NCBI GenBank assembly: GCA_022769005.1
Contig: JALEKK010000035.1
Span: 62,001-126,000, forward strand
Source: Lachnospiraceae bacterium
GTDB lineage: Bacteria; Bacillota; Clostridia; Lachnospirales; Lachnospiraceae
Length of the DNA: 64,000 nucleotides
Direction of reading: 5' to 3'
Shown here: piece after piece, positions 44,360-53,446 of the stretch
How the letters are laid out: the number at the start of each line of letters is the position of its first letter
Position numbering within the stretch: the stretch's first letter is position 1
Notes under the pieces: model-generated
The model's database searches: none
What the model saw: only the letters and a program-made list of their open reading frames with translations
What the model was told of the DNA's origin: nothing
Position numbers and translations under genes: made by a program

Positions 44360-47300
44360 TTATTTATCACTTTTTTCTTTTGATTTTCTTCTTATGACGA
44401 AAGATGCAAGCAATGTTGCAACAGAAACAAATATTCCGAATATCGGCCATGCCTTAACAACACCGTCTCCTGTTTTCGGGTTATCTTTTCCGCTTATCGA
44501 ACCATCGGATGTATTCGAGGCTGTTCCGTTATTTTCAGGATTTTTCGAATCGCTTTCGCCGTTATTATCATCCACGTCGATATCAGAGTTCGGACTTTCG
44601 GTAATTGTATATACTCTGTCAAAGGATCCGTCGTAATTGCCTATACCTGTTATTGTTACGGTATATTCCCCTGCATCTTTACAATCATTTACTCTTTTTC
44701 CGTTTAATGTATAACTTACTTCATAATCTGTTCCGGACTCCAAGGTCTCGCCTGTTTCTTCATCGCTTAAGACCACTATCGGATTTTGTATGCTTCCGTT
44801 ATATGCATTGGACAAAGTTACATCTATTTCATATGCGGATAAGTCATCCGTAATTGCCTTTTTGTTTATTGCTGCCAATGTATATTCCTGATTCCCCGTC
44901 TCCGCAAGATAATAATTATCCGCATCCGTCCCCGAAATAGATAGATTTGTGATGTTAACATACTTATTCTCACCGGCATATTCGCTGTCAAATGTTCCGA
45001 CAGCCGATACCTCGAGATTATCCGTGTCAACTTTTCCGCTTATGTCCGCGTCGCCGAAGTCAAGCTCTGCATCGGTATTTCCGTCATATACTTTATCTTT
45101 CGCATTGATACCGGAAATTGTAATCGGCTTCTTGAAAATAGTATATGAAGTATTAATTGTTCCCGTATAATTTCCCTTGCCCGTTATTGTTACGGTATAT
45201 TCGCCTGCATTCCTGCATTCACTTATATTTTTTCCGTTTAATGCATAGTTTATTTCATAATCCGTTCCTTCGGTCAAAGCCATACCTGTTTCAACCGCAC
45301 TGACGGTTATTATTTCGGGATTTTGAACACTTCCGTTATAAATATTGCCCGGCACTGCCACCACATGAAAATCATCAAGTGATCTTTTGGCTATAGTATA
45401 TTTCCTGTCAACAACACCGTCGTAATTGCCTCTTCCCGTTACTTTGACGGTATATTCTCCCGTTTCCTTACACTCTCTTACGGTTTGTTCGTTTAATGTA
45501 TAACTGATATCATAATCGGTTCCCTGCAAAAGTGTCTTACCTGTTTCTTTATCAGTTACGGTTACGGTCGGATTTTGGGCGTTTCCGTTGTATAAACCGC
45601 TTTCCGGCGTTACATTTATTTCATATGCGGATAAGTCATCCGTAATTGCCTTCTTATTTATTGTTGCCAATGCATATTCCTGCTGACCCGTCGGTGCAAG
45701 AGAATAATTGTCGGCTGAAGATCCCGAAAGAGAAATATCTTTAATATTAACATGCTTATTCATTCCGACTTCCGCACTGTCAAATGTTCCTACCGCAGAT
45801 AATATAATGTTGTCCGTTTCTGTCTTGCCATCTATATGTGCCGAACCGAAGTCCAGTTCCGCATCGGTATTTCCGTCATATATCTTATTTTTTGCCTGTA
45901 TTCCCAAAACAGTAACCTGCTTTTTATTAATTGTATATGTACTGTTAAAGGATCCACCATAATTACCTTTACCTGTTACGGTTACAGTATACGTTCCCGC
46001 ATCCTTACATTCGTTTACACTTTTTCCGTTAACGGAATATGTAACCTCATAGTCCGTATCTTTACGCAGTACATTGCCTCTTACCGCATCGATTACCGTT
46101 ACCGTAGGGTTCTGTGCGCTTCCGTTATATGTAGTATTGTTACCTGCAACGGATACTTTGAAAGATGCGGGAGTAATATTTGCATTAACGTTTGTGGTTT
46201 TGTTTATAAGATTGTAATTAAATGCTCTTGTTCCCGTAAGTTCCAAATTTACGGTTACATTTTTATCGTTACCCGTTTCGGCACTGTCAAAGGAAGCGCT
46301 TCCGGTTACATTAATACCATCTCCGGGATAAACTCCCGAAAGTGTAATCTTGTTTAATTCTAACTCCGCATCGGTATTTCCGTCGTATGGCTTATCCTTT
46401 ACGCTTATGTTTTCGGCAGTGACATCTGCTTTATTTATGGTATATATCTTCGAAACCGTACCTGTATAATTACCTATACCGGTAGCTGTTACTGTGTATT
46501 CTCCCACATCTATGCACTCATTTACGGTTTTTCCGTTTTGAGTATAAGTTAATGTATAATCCGTATTCTTTCCTATTGTTATATTGGACAGTGATGTTAT
46601 TACAACAGACGGATTATTAACATCTCCCGTATATGTACCCGGTACTATATCTTGAAAAACAAATGTACTCTGCAATATATTCCCGGTTAAATGCTGTTCT
46701 TTATTTTTATCGCCGTTTACACTTCCGATAGCATAATTTTGTGATTTATCGCCTTTTAAACTTAAAAGACTTACAACAACATCTTTATTGTTGCCTACTT
46801 CCGAATTTTTGAAATCCGCATTATAATCCAACTCCACTCCGGATTCTTCCCCCGGAATAATTCCGCCTAATGTAAAAAGTCCCGTATCAATCTGTGCATC
46901 AGTCTTTCCGTCATACATTTTATCCAAAACTTTATATTCGCCGTTTACTTCCAGCTGCTTAGGCGTTATCCAAAATTCTGTTTCATTTTCACCGGCATAC
47001 AATCCCTTTCCGATGACTTTTACTTTATAGCTGCCTGCATTCTTGCATTCGGATACTGCACTTCCGTACAGTTCATAACTTAATTCATAATCTGTTCCCT
47101 CTGTAAGTTCTTTTTTTCTCCTGACATCTTTTACCGTAATTTTATGTTCTTTACCGTTATATACGGTATCCGTCGGATTTTCAATTTGTATTCTGTTGTC
47201 ATCGCCTATATTGTAAGGAGGATTTGCCACATCATATTGAATTTTTCTGACATGTGAAGCCGTCGTACTGAGTATCATATCCGAACCGTCCGTAACGGAG

Positions 47301-47815
47301 TATTCATTTTTTTCCACAGTATTCGTTTCATCTGTTAATTTTAAATGCTCAATATACCAGCTTTTATATTCCACCGTTACTTTTACTTCTTTATTTTCAC
47401 CGTCGGCATACATATAATATCCCACGTCTTTTGCATATGCCATTTTAATGCGGTCGGTATCCACACCTTCAAACGTAACAGTCTCTTTGCCGTTTGTAAC
47501 TTCAGCCTTATTTGCAACATATTCTCCGTTTTCCTTGGTAAATCCCTTCACTTCAAAACTGTCCAATGCTCCCTTCCCGAGCAATACGAAAATGCCGTTT
47601 TGATAATTAAGGCGATAATCCATTGAATATGATATATATTCTGCATTTGAAATAACATGTTCCGGACTTTCTACTCCGTCGTTGACGTTTTTTTGATTAT
47701 CCTGTGCCATAACCGGAGCCGTAACTCCTATTGCCGTCGCCAGTGCGCCGGATATAATAAACGCATTGATTTTTTTCATATTTCCGCTGATTTTGCTTTT
47801 CCTGATTTTTTTCAT
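44360..47815 (-). CDS. Large cell-surface protein with YDG and Ig-like repeats, sortase-type anchor
   Basis: Exported protein of 1151 residues. N-terminal signal peptide (SGALATAIGVTAPVMAQD, cleavage probably after VMA), a unique domain (about 40-200), then alternating modules: four YDG-type units (YDGNTDAEL), each followed by an FDSAEVGNNK-type segment, and about six Ig-like/MBG-type units starting YNG..QNPTVTV and containing GTDYEVSY and KDAGTYTVTVTGKGNY. The C-terminus has an Asn/Ser/Asp-rich stretch, NPKTGDG (sortase-type motif), a membrane helix and RRKSKEKSDK. Start set at the ATG (MKKIRKSK), not the upstream TTG. Paralogue of the next protein. Probably adhesive or wall-binding; ligand unknown. 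No sortase in the window. Confidence 0.88.
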   Translation of the reverse strand: MKKIRKSKISGNMKKINAFIISGALATAIGVTAPVMAQDNQKNVNDGVESPEHVISNAEYISYSMDYRLNYQNGIFVLLGKGALDSFEVKGFTKENGEYVANKAEVTNGKETVTFEGVDTDRIKMAYAKDVGYYMYADGENKEVKVTVEYKSWYIEHLKLTDETNTVEKNEYSVTDGSDMILSTTASHVRKIQYDVANPPYNIGDDNRIQIENPTDTVYNGKEHKITVKDVRRKKELTEGTDYELSYELYGSAVSECKNAGSYKVKVIGKGLYAGENETEFWITPKQLEVNGEYKVLDKMYDGKTDAQIDTGLFTLGGIIPGEESGVELDYNADFKNSEVGNNKDVVVSLLSLKGDKSQNYAIGSVNGDKNKEQHLTGNILQSTFVFQDIVPGTYTGDVNNPSVVITSLSNITIGKNTDYTLTYTQNGKTVNECIDVGEYTVTATGIGNYTGTVSKIYTINKADVTAENISVKDKPYDGNTDAELELNKITLSGVYPGDGINVTGSASFDSAETGNDKNVTVNLELTGTRAFNYNLINKTTNVNANITPASFKVSVAGNNTTYNGSAQNPTVTVIDAVRGNVLRKDTDYEVTYSVNGKSVNECKDAGTYTVTVTGKGNYGGSFNSTYTINKKQVTVLGIQAKNKIYDGNTDAELDFGSAHIDGKTETDNIILSAVGTFDSAEVGMNKHVNIKDISLSGSSADNYSLAPTGQQEYALATINKKAITDDLSAYEINVTPESGLYNGNAQNPTVTVTDKETGKTLLQGTDYDISYTLNEQTVRECKETGEYTVKVTGRGNYDGVVDRKYTIAKRSLDDFHVVAVPGNIYNGSVQNPEIITVSAVETGMALTEGTDYEINYALNGKNISECRNAGEYTVTITGKGNYTGTINTSYTIFKKPITISGINAKDKVYDGNTDAELDFGDADISGKVDTDNLEVSAVGTFDSEYAGENKYVNITNLSISGTDADNYYLAETGNQEYTLAAINKKAITDDLSAYEIDVTLSNAYNGSIQNPIVVLSDEETGETLESGTDYEVSYTLNGKRVNDCKDAGEYTVTITGIGNYDGSFDRVYTITESPNSDIDVDDNNGESDSKNPENNGTASNTSDGSISGKDNPKTGDGVVKAWPIFGIFVSVATLLASFVIRRKSKEKSDK

Positions 47816-47901
47816 AACCATACTTCCCAAATATATAAAATTTAAAAATCAGTTCCTATAAACTTCATTTGATTTTTTAAAATAAACTCATCAAAATCGT
47901 A

Positions 47902-47958
47902 AAGACACCGTCATTGTTAATTAAGCATATATTATCTTAAAACATATAACGGTGTCTT
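47902..47958 (-). terminator. Hairpin after the second adhesin gene
   Basis: AAGACACCGT (47902-47911) and ACGGTGTCTT (47949-47958) form a 10-bp stem; a weak T tract follows on the minus strand. The remainder of the 305-nt gap between the adhesin genes shows no clear promoter. Confidence 0.5.
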
Positions 47959-48120
47959 CCCGACTCTAAATCTTATCTTTAATCTCTGATTTTCCGATTG
48001 TTCAAACAAATCGATATAATCGCAACTGACTTATTTTTACTCATATCCACATGTATAATATTAACCTATTCACAAGAAAACGATTGACTTAATCGTACAT
48101 GTTCCGATTCAATTACGTCA

Positions 48121-48723
48121 TTATTTTTTTATGTTTTTTCTTTTTCTTTTTATTCCCAAAACTGTAAGCAATACGGCAACAGGAACGGTAAATATGCTTA
48201 CGGCCTTCCATACGTTACCGGTTGTGTCTCCCGTATCAGGCGCTTCGGATTTTGCGGAATTATAAAGAACCACATCCGATCTGTCATCAAATTTAAGAGG
48301 ATCTGTTCCAATCTTCTTTTCGTCTCCGTCACTTATTCCGTCTCCGTCTGTATCAGCGTTAAGTGGATCCGTTCCGTCCTTCTTCTCGTCTCCGTCGCTT
48401 ACTCCGTCCAAGTCCGTATCTGCGTTAAGCGGATCTGTTCCGTCCTTCTTCTCGTCTCCGTCACTTATTCCGTCTCCGTCTGTATCTGCGTTAAGCGGAT
48501 CCGTTCCGTCCTTCTTCTCGTCTCCGTCACTTGCTCCGTCTCCGTCCGTATCGGCGTTAAGCGGATCCGTTCCGTCCTTCTTCTCGTCTCCGTCGTTTAC
48601 TCCGTCTTCGTCCGTATCAGGTTTAATAGGATCCGTTCCGTCTTCCTTCTCATCCAAGTCACTTACTCCGTCGTCATCCGTATCAGGTTTAAGGGGATCC
48701 GTTCCGTCTTCCTTCTCATCCAA
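48121..48723 (-). CDS. C-terminal fragment of the TSP3-repeat surface protein (after frameshift)
   Basis: Continuation of the gene at 49085-52474 in another frame. This frame is open from about 49093 to 48121; the first usable start codon in it is a TTG at 48723, but this is not a real gene start. It holds the last TSP3 units, KSEAPDTGDTTGN (sortase-like PDTGD motif), a hydrophobic helix (SIFTVPVAVLLTVLGI) and KRKRKNIKK. Together with the N-terminal part the intact protein would have about 1450 residues. As read here, the wall-anchor signal is cut off from the exported part. Confidence 0.8.
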   Translation of the reverse strand: MDEKEDGTDPLKPDTDDDGVSDLDEKEDGTDPIKPDTDEDGVNDGDEKKDGTDPLNADTDGDGASDGDEKKDGTDPLNADTDGDGISDGDEKKDGTDPLNADTDLDGVSDGDEKKDGTDPLNADTDGDGISDGDEKKIGTDPLKFDDRSDVVLYNSAKSEAPDTGDTTGNVWKAVSIFTVPVAVLLTVLGIKRKRKNIKK

Positions 48724-50011
48724 GTCACTTACTCCGTCATCATCCGTATCAGGTTTAAGTGGATCCGTTCCGTCTTCCTTCTCGTCTCCGTCGCTTACTC
48801 CGTCTTCGTCCGTATCAGGTTTAAGGGGATCCGTTCCGTCCTTCTTCTCGTTTCCGTCGCTTGCTCCGTCTTCGTCTGTATCAGGTTTAATAGGATCCGT
48901 TCCGTCTTTCTTCTCGTCTCCGTCGTTTACTCCGTCGTCATCCGTATCAGGTTTAAGGGGATACGTTCCGTCTTTCTTTTCGTCTCCGTCGCTTACTCCG
49001 TCTTCTTCCGTATCAGGTTTAAGTGGATTCGTTCCGTCTTCCTTCTCGTCTCCGTCGCTTACTCCGTCTTCGTCCGTATCAGGTTTAAGGGGGATCCGTT
49101 CCGTCCTTCTTCTCGTTTCCGTCGCTTACTCCGTCTTCGTCTGTGTCTGCTTTAATGGGGTTCGTTCCGTCTTTCTTCTCGTCTCCGTCGCTTGCTCCGT
49201 CTTCGTCCGTATCAGGTTTAATAGGATTCGTTCCGTCTTTCTTCTCGTCTCCGTCGCTTACTCCGTCTTCGTCCGTATCAGGTTTAAGGGGATCCGTTCC
49301 GTCTTCCTTCTCGTCTCCGTCGCTTACTCCGTCGTCGTCTGTATCAGGTTTAAGGGGATCCGTTCCGTCTTTCTTCTCGTTTCCGTCGCTTACTCCGTCG
49401 TCGTCTGTATCGGCTTTAAGTGGGTTCGTTCCGTCTTTCTTCTCGTCTCCGTCGCTTACTCCGTCGTCGTCTGTGTCAGCTTTAAGTGGATTCGTTCCGT
49501 CCTTCTTCTCATCTCCGTCACTTACTCCGTCTCCGTCCGTATCGGCTTTAAGTGGATTCGTTCCGTCCTTCTTCTCGTCCCCGTCACTTACTCCGTCGTC
49601 ATCTGTGTCTGCTTTAAGAGGGTTCGTTCCGTCTTTCTTCTCATCCCCGTCGCTTACTCCGTCGTCGTCCGTATCGGCTTTAAGTGGATCCGTTCCGTCT
49701 TCCTTCTCGTTTCCGTCGCTTACTCCGTCTTCGTCTGTGTCTGCTTTAAGAGGGTTCGTTCCGTCTTTCTTCTCGTCCCCGTCACTTACTCCGTCTTCGT
49801 CTGTATCAGGTTTAAGTGGATTCGTTCCGTCCTTCTTCTCATCTCCGTCACTTACTCCGTCTCCGTCTGTATCGGCTTTAAGTGGATCCGTTCCGTCTTT
49901 CTTCTCGTCTCCGTCGTTTACTCCGTCTCCGTCTGTATCAGGTTTAAGAGGATTCGTTCCGTCTTCTGTTTCCTTATCATCCGCTACTCCGTCATTATCC
50001 GAATCCCAGTC
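48295..50011 (-). repeat. Tandem array of 26 TSP3-type units, 66 bp each
   Basis: Twenty-six consecutive units of 22 codons, each of the form DTDGDGVSDGDEKKDGTDPL plus two residues, with Asp at the calcium-ligand spacing of bacterial thrombospondin type 3 repeats. The first is degenerate (DNDGVADDKETEDG). Variation is mostly at fixed positions (G/E/D after DTD, KA/KP/NA, N/D before PL), and neighbouring units are nearly identical at DNA level. Exact 66-bp phasing holds except for the unit at 49081-49147, which is 67 bp. The array should form a stiff, calcium-stabilised stalk. Confidence 0.92.
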
Positions 50012-52474
50012 CGGATTATGTGTGATATTGTATAACTTATTGACTGTTCCGCTGTAGTTACCCTTACCTTCTATTCTTACGGTATATTCTCCGACTTCCT
50101 TACATTCGGTTACATTATTATCTTTCAATATATAACTTATTTCGTAATCCGTACCTTGAACCAAAGTCTGATTTGTTGATTTATCTTTTACGGTTACGAC
50201 AGGATTTTGGACGTTTCCGTTATATATATTTTCCGATGTTACGGTAATTTCATAAGCGGATAAATCATCCGTAATTGCCTTTTGGTTTATTGTTGCCAAT
50301 ACGTATGTCTGCTGTCCGCTTGATGCAAGAGAATAATTATCGGCATTCGTTCCCAAAAGTGAAAGATTTGTAATATTGACACGTTTGTTATTTCCGACTT
50401 CCGGACTTTCAAATGTTCCGACTCCCGATACGGTAATATTGTCCGAATTTACTGTTCCGACAATATTTACTGAGCTGAAGTCAAGTTGCGCACCTGTATT
50501 ACCGTCAAATACTTTATCTTTGACTTTTATACCTGAAACCGTAACCTGCTTTTTATTAATTGTATATGTATTGCTTACGGATCCGGTGTAATTACCCTTA
50601 CCCGTAACGGTTACTGTATACGTTCCCGCATTTTTACATTCGGAAACGGATTGTCCGTTAACGGAGTATGTAACCGTATAATCAATATCCTTACGTAATG
50701 TGTTCCCACTTTTGGAATCGGTTATGTTTAATGTCGGGTTCTGAACATTTCCGTTGTATGTAACACTTACATTTACAACATTCACCTTAAACGAACCCTG
50801 AGTAATATTCGCTTTTAATGTAATATTCTTGTTTGTCAAATTATAATTGGAAGCTCCCGTTCCGGTAAGACTTAAACTTACGGCTACGTTTTTGTTATTT
50901 CCCACATCAGCAGTGTCAAATGAAGCACTTCCCGTCACCCCGACATTATCTCCGGAGAAAGTGCCTAAAGTTACTTTTGTAAAGTCTATTTGTGCATCTG
51001 TGACGCCGTCATAAACTTTATTTTTTATACTGATGTTTGAAGCCGTGATATCCGCCTTATTTATGGTATATGTTTTTGAAACGGAGCCCGTATAATTGCC
51101 TTTACCGGCAACTGTTACCGTATATGTTCCCGCATTCTTACAATCGTTTACTGTTTGTCCGTTAAATGAATAAGTTACGGTATAATCGGTACCTTCATTG
51201 ATTACCGTGCCGTCGGGAGCTTTTACCGTAACGGTCGGATTGTTTGTATTCCCCGTATATGTTCCGGCAGCTATGTCGTCAACGGTAAATGTACTTTGCA
51301 ATATGTTGCCGTTTAATGTTTTTGTTACATTTTGTGATTCGTTAATAATATAATTATGAGCTTTGCTTCCCGTAAGAGTGAGCGGTTTAAGCGTTACACT
51401 TTTATTGTTTCCCGCATCGGCGGTTTCAAAATCAGCCGAGTATGAGATTTGCACATTCGGTTCGTCTCCCGAAACAAGTCCCGTAACAGACAACCGACCC
51501 GTATCAAGCTGAGCAGAAGTGCTTCTGTCATATGTTTTATCAAGAATCTTATATGTTCCCGATATATTAACCTGCTTTTGATTTATCCAATAATATGTAA
51601 CCTGTTCTCCGCCGTACAATCCCTTACCGACAAACTTAATAAGATACCTTCCCGCATCGACACAATCTTTTACAACTTCTCCGCTGCTTTCGTATACATA
51701 TTGAACATCATAATCCGTGCCTTTAACGAGGGTAACTCCTCTTTTGCTGTCTGTTAACGTCTGATTTGCAACATCATCAGGATTATGTGTATTTCCGTCA
51801 TAATTGGAAGCCGTTCCGGGAGAAGTGCTTACTCTTCCGTCACCTATGTCATATATACCTGCTCCGTAATTAAACTCAATCTCCCCGATTGTATGAAAAT
51901 CTTTGCTGAGAGATTTTGATGAACCGTCATTTGTCACATCAACGGTTGTAAAAAGTCCGTTGGATAATTTCAAATATCTTATGTAATAATCGTCATTACT
52001 GTGTTTAACGGTTACATTAATCATTTTATTTATATTGTCATTTATGTTTAAATAATATTTTGAAGCGGTACTGTTATATGATAAGCGCATCTGTTCGTTG
52101 TTCGACGGCGTAATCGTAACCGTGACACCGTTCGGAAAGACAGCTTCGGCCTTAGTGGAAACCATGGTTCCGTCCTGATTCGTAAATCCGCTTAATTCGG
52201 CTTCGTATGCATCTGCAGCGTCAGGTGCAGTGTTTTGTAAATAAACTTTGTTATCCTTTATTATAAAATCATATATTTGGCTGGTCGTTGCATATGCCGC
52301 ATTTGATATAACATGTTCAGGGCTTTCAACTTTATCGCTTGATGAGATTCCGTCCTGTGCCATAACCGGGGCCGTAACTCCTATTGCAGTCGCCAGTGCG
52401 CCGGATAAAATAAGCGCATTGACTTTTTTCATACTTCCGTTGACTTTGCTTTTCCTGTTTCTGATTTTTTTCAT
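49085..52474 (-). CDS. TSP3-repeat surface protein, N-terminal part, ended by frameshift
   Basis: Exported protein, paralogue of the one at 44360-47815: same signal peptide (ALATAIGVTAPVMAQDG), the same ESPEHVISNAAY segment, three YDG-type units (VYDGVTDAQID, VFDGNTGAQLD), four Ig-like units (TYNGNVQNPT, GTDYEISY, GKGNYSGTVNK). It differs in carrying the TSP3 array from about residue 820. The frame ends in GTDPP-stop because of one extra G at 49089-49093; without it the frame runs on to a sortase-like anchor at 48121. Start is the ATG at 52474 with GAGG upstream. As it stands it would be secreted but not anchored. Confidence 0.85.
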   Translation of the reverse strand: MKKIRNRKSKVNGSMKKVNALILSGALATAIGVTAPVMAQDGISSSDKVESPEHVISNAAYATTSQIYDFIIKDNKVYLQNTAPDAADAYEAELSGFTNQDGTMVSTKAEAVFPNGVTVTITPSNNEQMRLSYNSTASKYYLNINDNINKMINVTVKHSNDDYYIRYLKLSNGLFTTVDVTNDGSSKSLSKDFHTIGEIEFNYGAGIYDIGDGRVSTSPGTASNYDGNTHNPDDVANQTLTDSKRGVTLVKGTDYDVQYVYESSGEVVKDCVDAGRYLIKFVGKGLYGGEQVTYYWINQKQVNISGTYKILDKTYDRSTSAQLDTGRLSVTGLVSGDEPNVQISYSADFETADAGNNKSVTLKPLTLTGSKAHNYIINESQNVTKTLNGNILQSTFTVDDIAAGTYTGNTNNPTVTVKAPDGTVINEGTDYTVTYSFNGQTVNDCKNAGTYTVTVAGKGNYTGSVSKTYTINKADITASNISIKNKVYDGVTDAQIDFTKVTLGTFSGDNVGVTGSASFDTADVGNNKNVAVSLSLTGTGASNYNLTNKNITLKANITQGSFKVNVVNVSVTYNGNVQNPTLNITDSKSGNTLRKDIDYTVTYSVNGQSVSECKNAGTYTVTVTGKGNYTGSVSNTYTINKKQVTVSGIKVKDKVFDGNTGAQLDFSSVNIVGTVNSDNITVSGVGTFESPEVGNNKRVNITNLSLLGTNADNYSLASSGQQTYVLATINQKAITDDLSAYEITVTSENIYNGNVQNPVVTVKDKSTNQTLVQGTDYEISYILKDNNVTECKEVGEYTVRIEGKGNYSGTVNKLYNITHNPDWDSDNDGVADDKETEDGTNPLKPDTDGDGVNDGDEKKDGTDPLKADTDGDGVSDGDEKKDGTNPLKPDTDEDGVSDGDEKKDGTNPLKADTDEDGVSDGNEKEDGTDPLKADTDDDGVSDGDEKKDGTNPLKADTDDDGVSDGDEKKDGTNPLKADTDGDGVSDGDEKKDGTNPLKADTDDDGVSDGDEKKDGTNPLKADTDDDGVSDGNEKKDGTDPLKPDTDDDGVSDGDEKEDGTDPLKPDTDEDGVSDGDEKKDGTNPIKPDTDEDGASDGDEKKDGTNPIKADTDEDGVSDGNEKKDGTDPP
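49089..49093 (-). other. Frameshift site: run of five G in repeat unit 14
   Basis: The plus strand reads TTAAGGGGGATCC here, while every comparable unit has four G or AAGTGGATCC. The extra base makes this unit 67 bp and moves the frame by one; correcting it restores an open frame of about 4350 nt. Either slipped-strand phase variation or a sequencing error. Confidence 0.85.
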
Positions 52475-52725
52475 AGCAATATTCCTCAATTACAGTAAAG
52501 ATATTAATTTAGTCTTAATAAGTTTTTATACTTATAAAACTTTTATAAATATAAAAACTGTCTTTTTTGTAATTGTATAACTATTAACAATATTTTTTTT
52601 ACTTATTTGTGCGTAATTTAATACATTTATGTTACAAATGCATTATTTACAAATTTTATCATTGACATAAACAGTATCTGTTACTAAAATTAACGTCACA
52701 CAAAACTTTTTCTACAAAACAAACA
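52475..52725 (-). other. Upstream region of the TSP3 surface protein gene
   Basis: AT-rich region of about 250 nt before the adhesin start. It has nested inverted repeats: AGTTTTTATA (52521-52530) with TATAAAAACT (52550-52559), enclosing TTATAAAA/TTTTATAA (52532-52548). On the minus strand TTTGTAA occurs twice 15 bp apart near 52635-52655. I cannot pick a convincing promoter. Confidence 0.35.
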
Positions 52726-52780
52726 AAAGCAAGCGTACGGTTATATCAAAGTTTTATTGATATAACCGTACGCTTGCTTT
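52726..52780 (-). terminator. Terminator of the envelope operon, 24-bp perfect stem
   Basis: Perfect 24-bp arms (52726-52749 and 52757-52780; core GCAAGCGTACGGTTATATC) with a 7-nt loop, followed on the minus strand by TTTTGTTTGTTTTG. It lies 34 nt after the last gene. Confidence 0.8.
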
Positions 52781-52814
52781 ACAAAATGAAATATTTAAGT
52801 AAGGTATAAACCCG

Positions 52815-53444
52815 TCAAATGTCTTTTTTCTTTATCATTGCATACATTTGAATAAGTTCTACCGCTTTATTTAACCCTAATTTACTTGAATCAAAACAGA
52901 GATCGTATGTATTGGCATCTCCCCACTTTCTCTCGGTATAAAAGTTATAATAATTTGCTCTCTTCTTATCTGTCTTTTTAATTATTTTTTCGGCCTTTTT
53001 TTCATCTAATTCGTATATTCTCTTTATTCTGGATATTCTTTTTTCAAAAGGAGCATGAATAAATACGCTGATAAGATCCGGATCGTCTTCCAATGTATAA
53101 TCAGCGCATCTTCCGATAATTACGCATGATTCGCGGGCCGCAATTTCCTTAATTACATCCTGCTGAGCATTGAATACTTTTTCATTAAGCGGAGTTTCCG
53201 TATAAACGCCTGCAGGATAACCGTATGAATATGATTCCATAGCCAAAGTATATATAAGACTGTTTGATCTTGACTCATCCTGCGCCTTAAGCACTTCCTC
53301 ACTGAGTCCGCTTTCCTTTGCGGCAAGTTCAATAAGCTGCTTATCGTAGCATTTAACGCCCAATGTTTTAGCTAATTCTATCCCTATTTCATGACCGCCG
53401 CTTCCAAATTCACGACCTATTGTGATAATAAATCTACCCTTCAC
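52815..53444 (-). CDS. Cytidylate-kinase-like protein (AAK_33 type)
   Basis: P-loop kinase-like protein of the cytidylate-kinase-like family common in Clostridia. Visible: ITIGREFGSGGHEIGIELAK (P-loop GREFGSGG), CYDKQLIELAAKESGLSEE, ESCVIIGRCADYTLED, FIHAPFEKRISRIK, and DKKRANYYNFYTERKWGD with YDLCFDSSKLG. GTG at 53444 follows GGCGG by nine nt, directly after the stop of the pseudouridine synthase gene; upstream residues in the open frame are not conserved-looking. Length 209. The true substrate of this family is not established. Last gene of the operon. Confidence 0.85.
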   Translation of the reverse strand: MKGRFIITIGREFGSGGHEIGIELAKTLGVKCYDKQLIELAAKESGLSEEVLKAQDESRSNSLIYTLAMESYSYGYPAGVYTETPLNEKVFNAQQDVIKEIAARESCVIIGRCADYTLEDDPDLISVFIHAPFEKRISRIKRIYELDEKKAEKIIKKTDKKRANYYNFYTERKWGDANTYDLCFDSSKLGLNKAVELIQMYAMIKKKDI

Positions 53445-53446
53445 CT

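Noticed and set aside
48295..50011. Regular 66-bp repetition resembling a CRISPR-like array at first sight
   Set aside because: There are no unique spacers, the period is an exact multiple of three, and it encodes a known protein repeat.
49143..50057. Plus-strand open frame of 304 codons, Ser/Pro/Phe-rich and repetitive
   Set aside because: It is the complement of the TSP3 array; the repeat lacks stop codons in this frame by composition. No ribosome site, no promoter, no family likeness.
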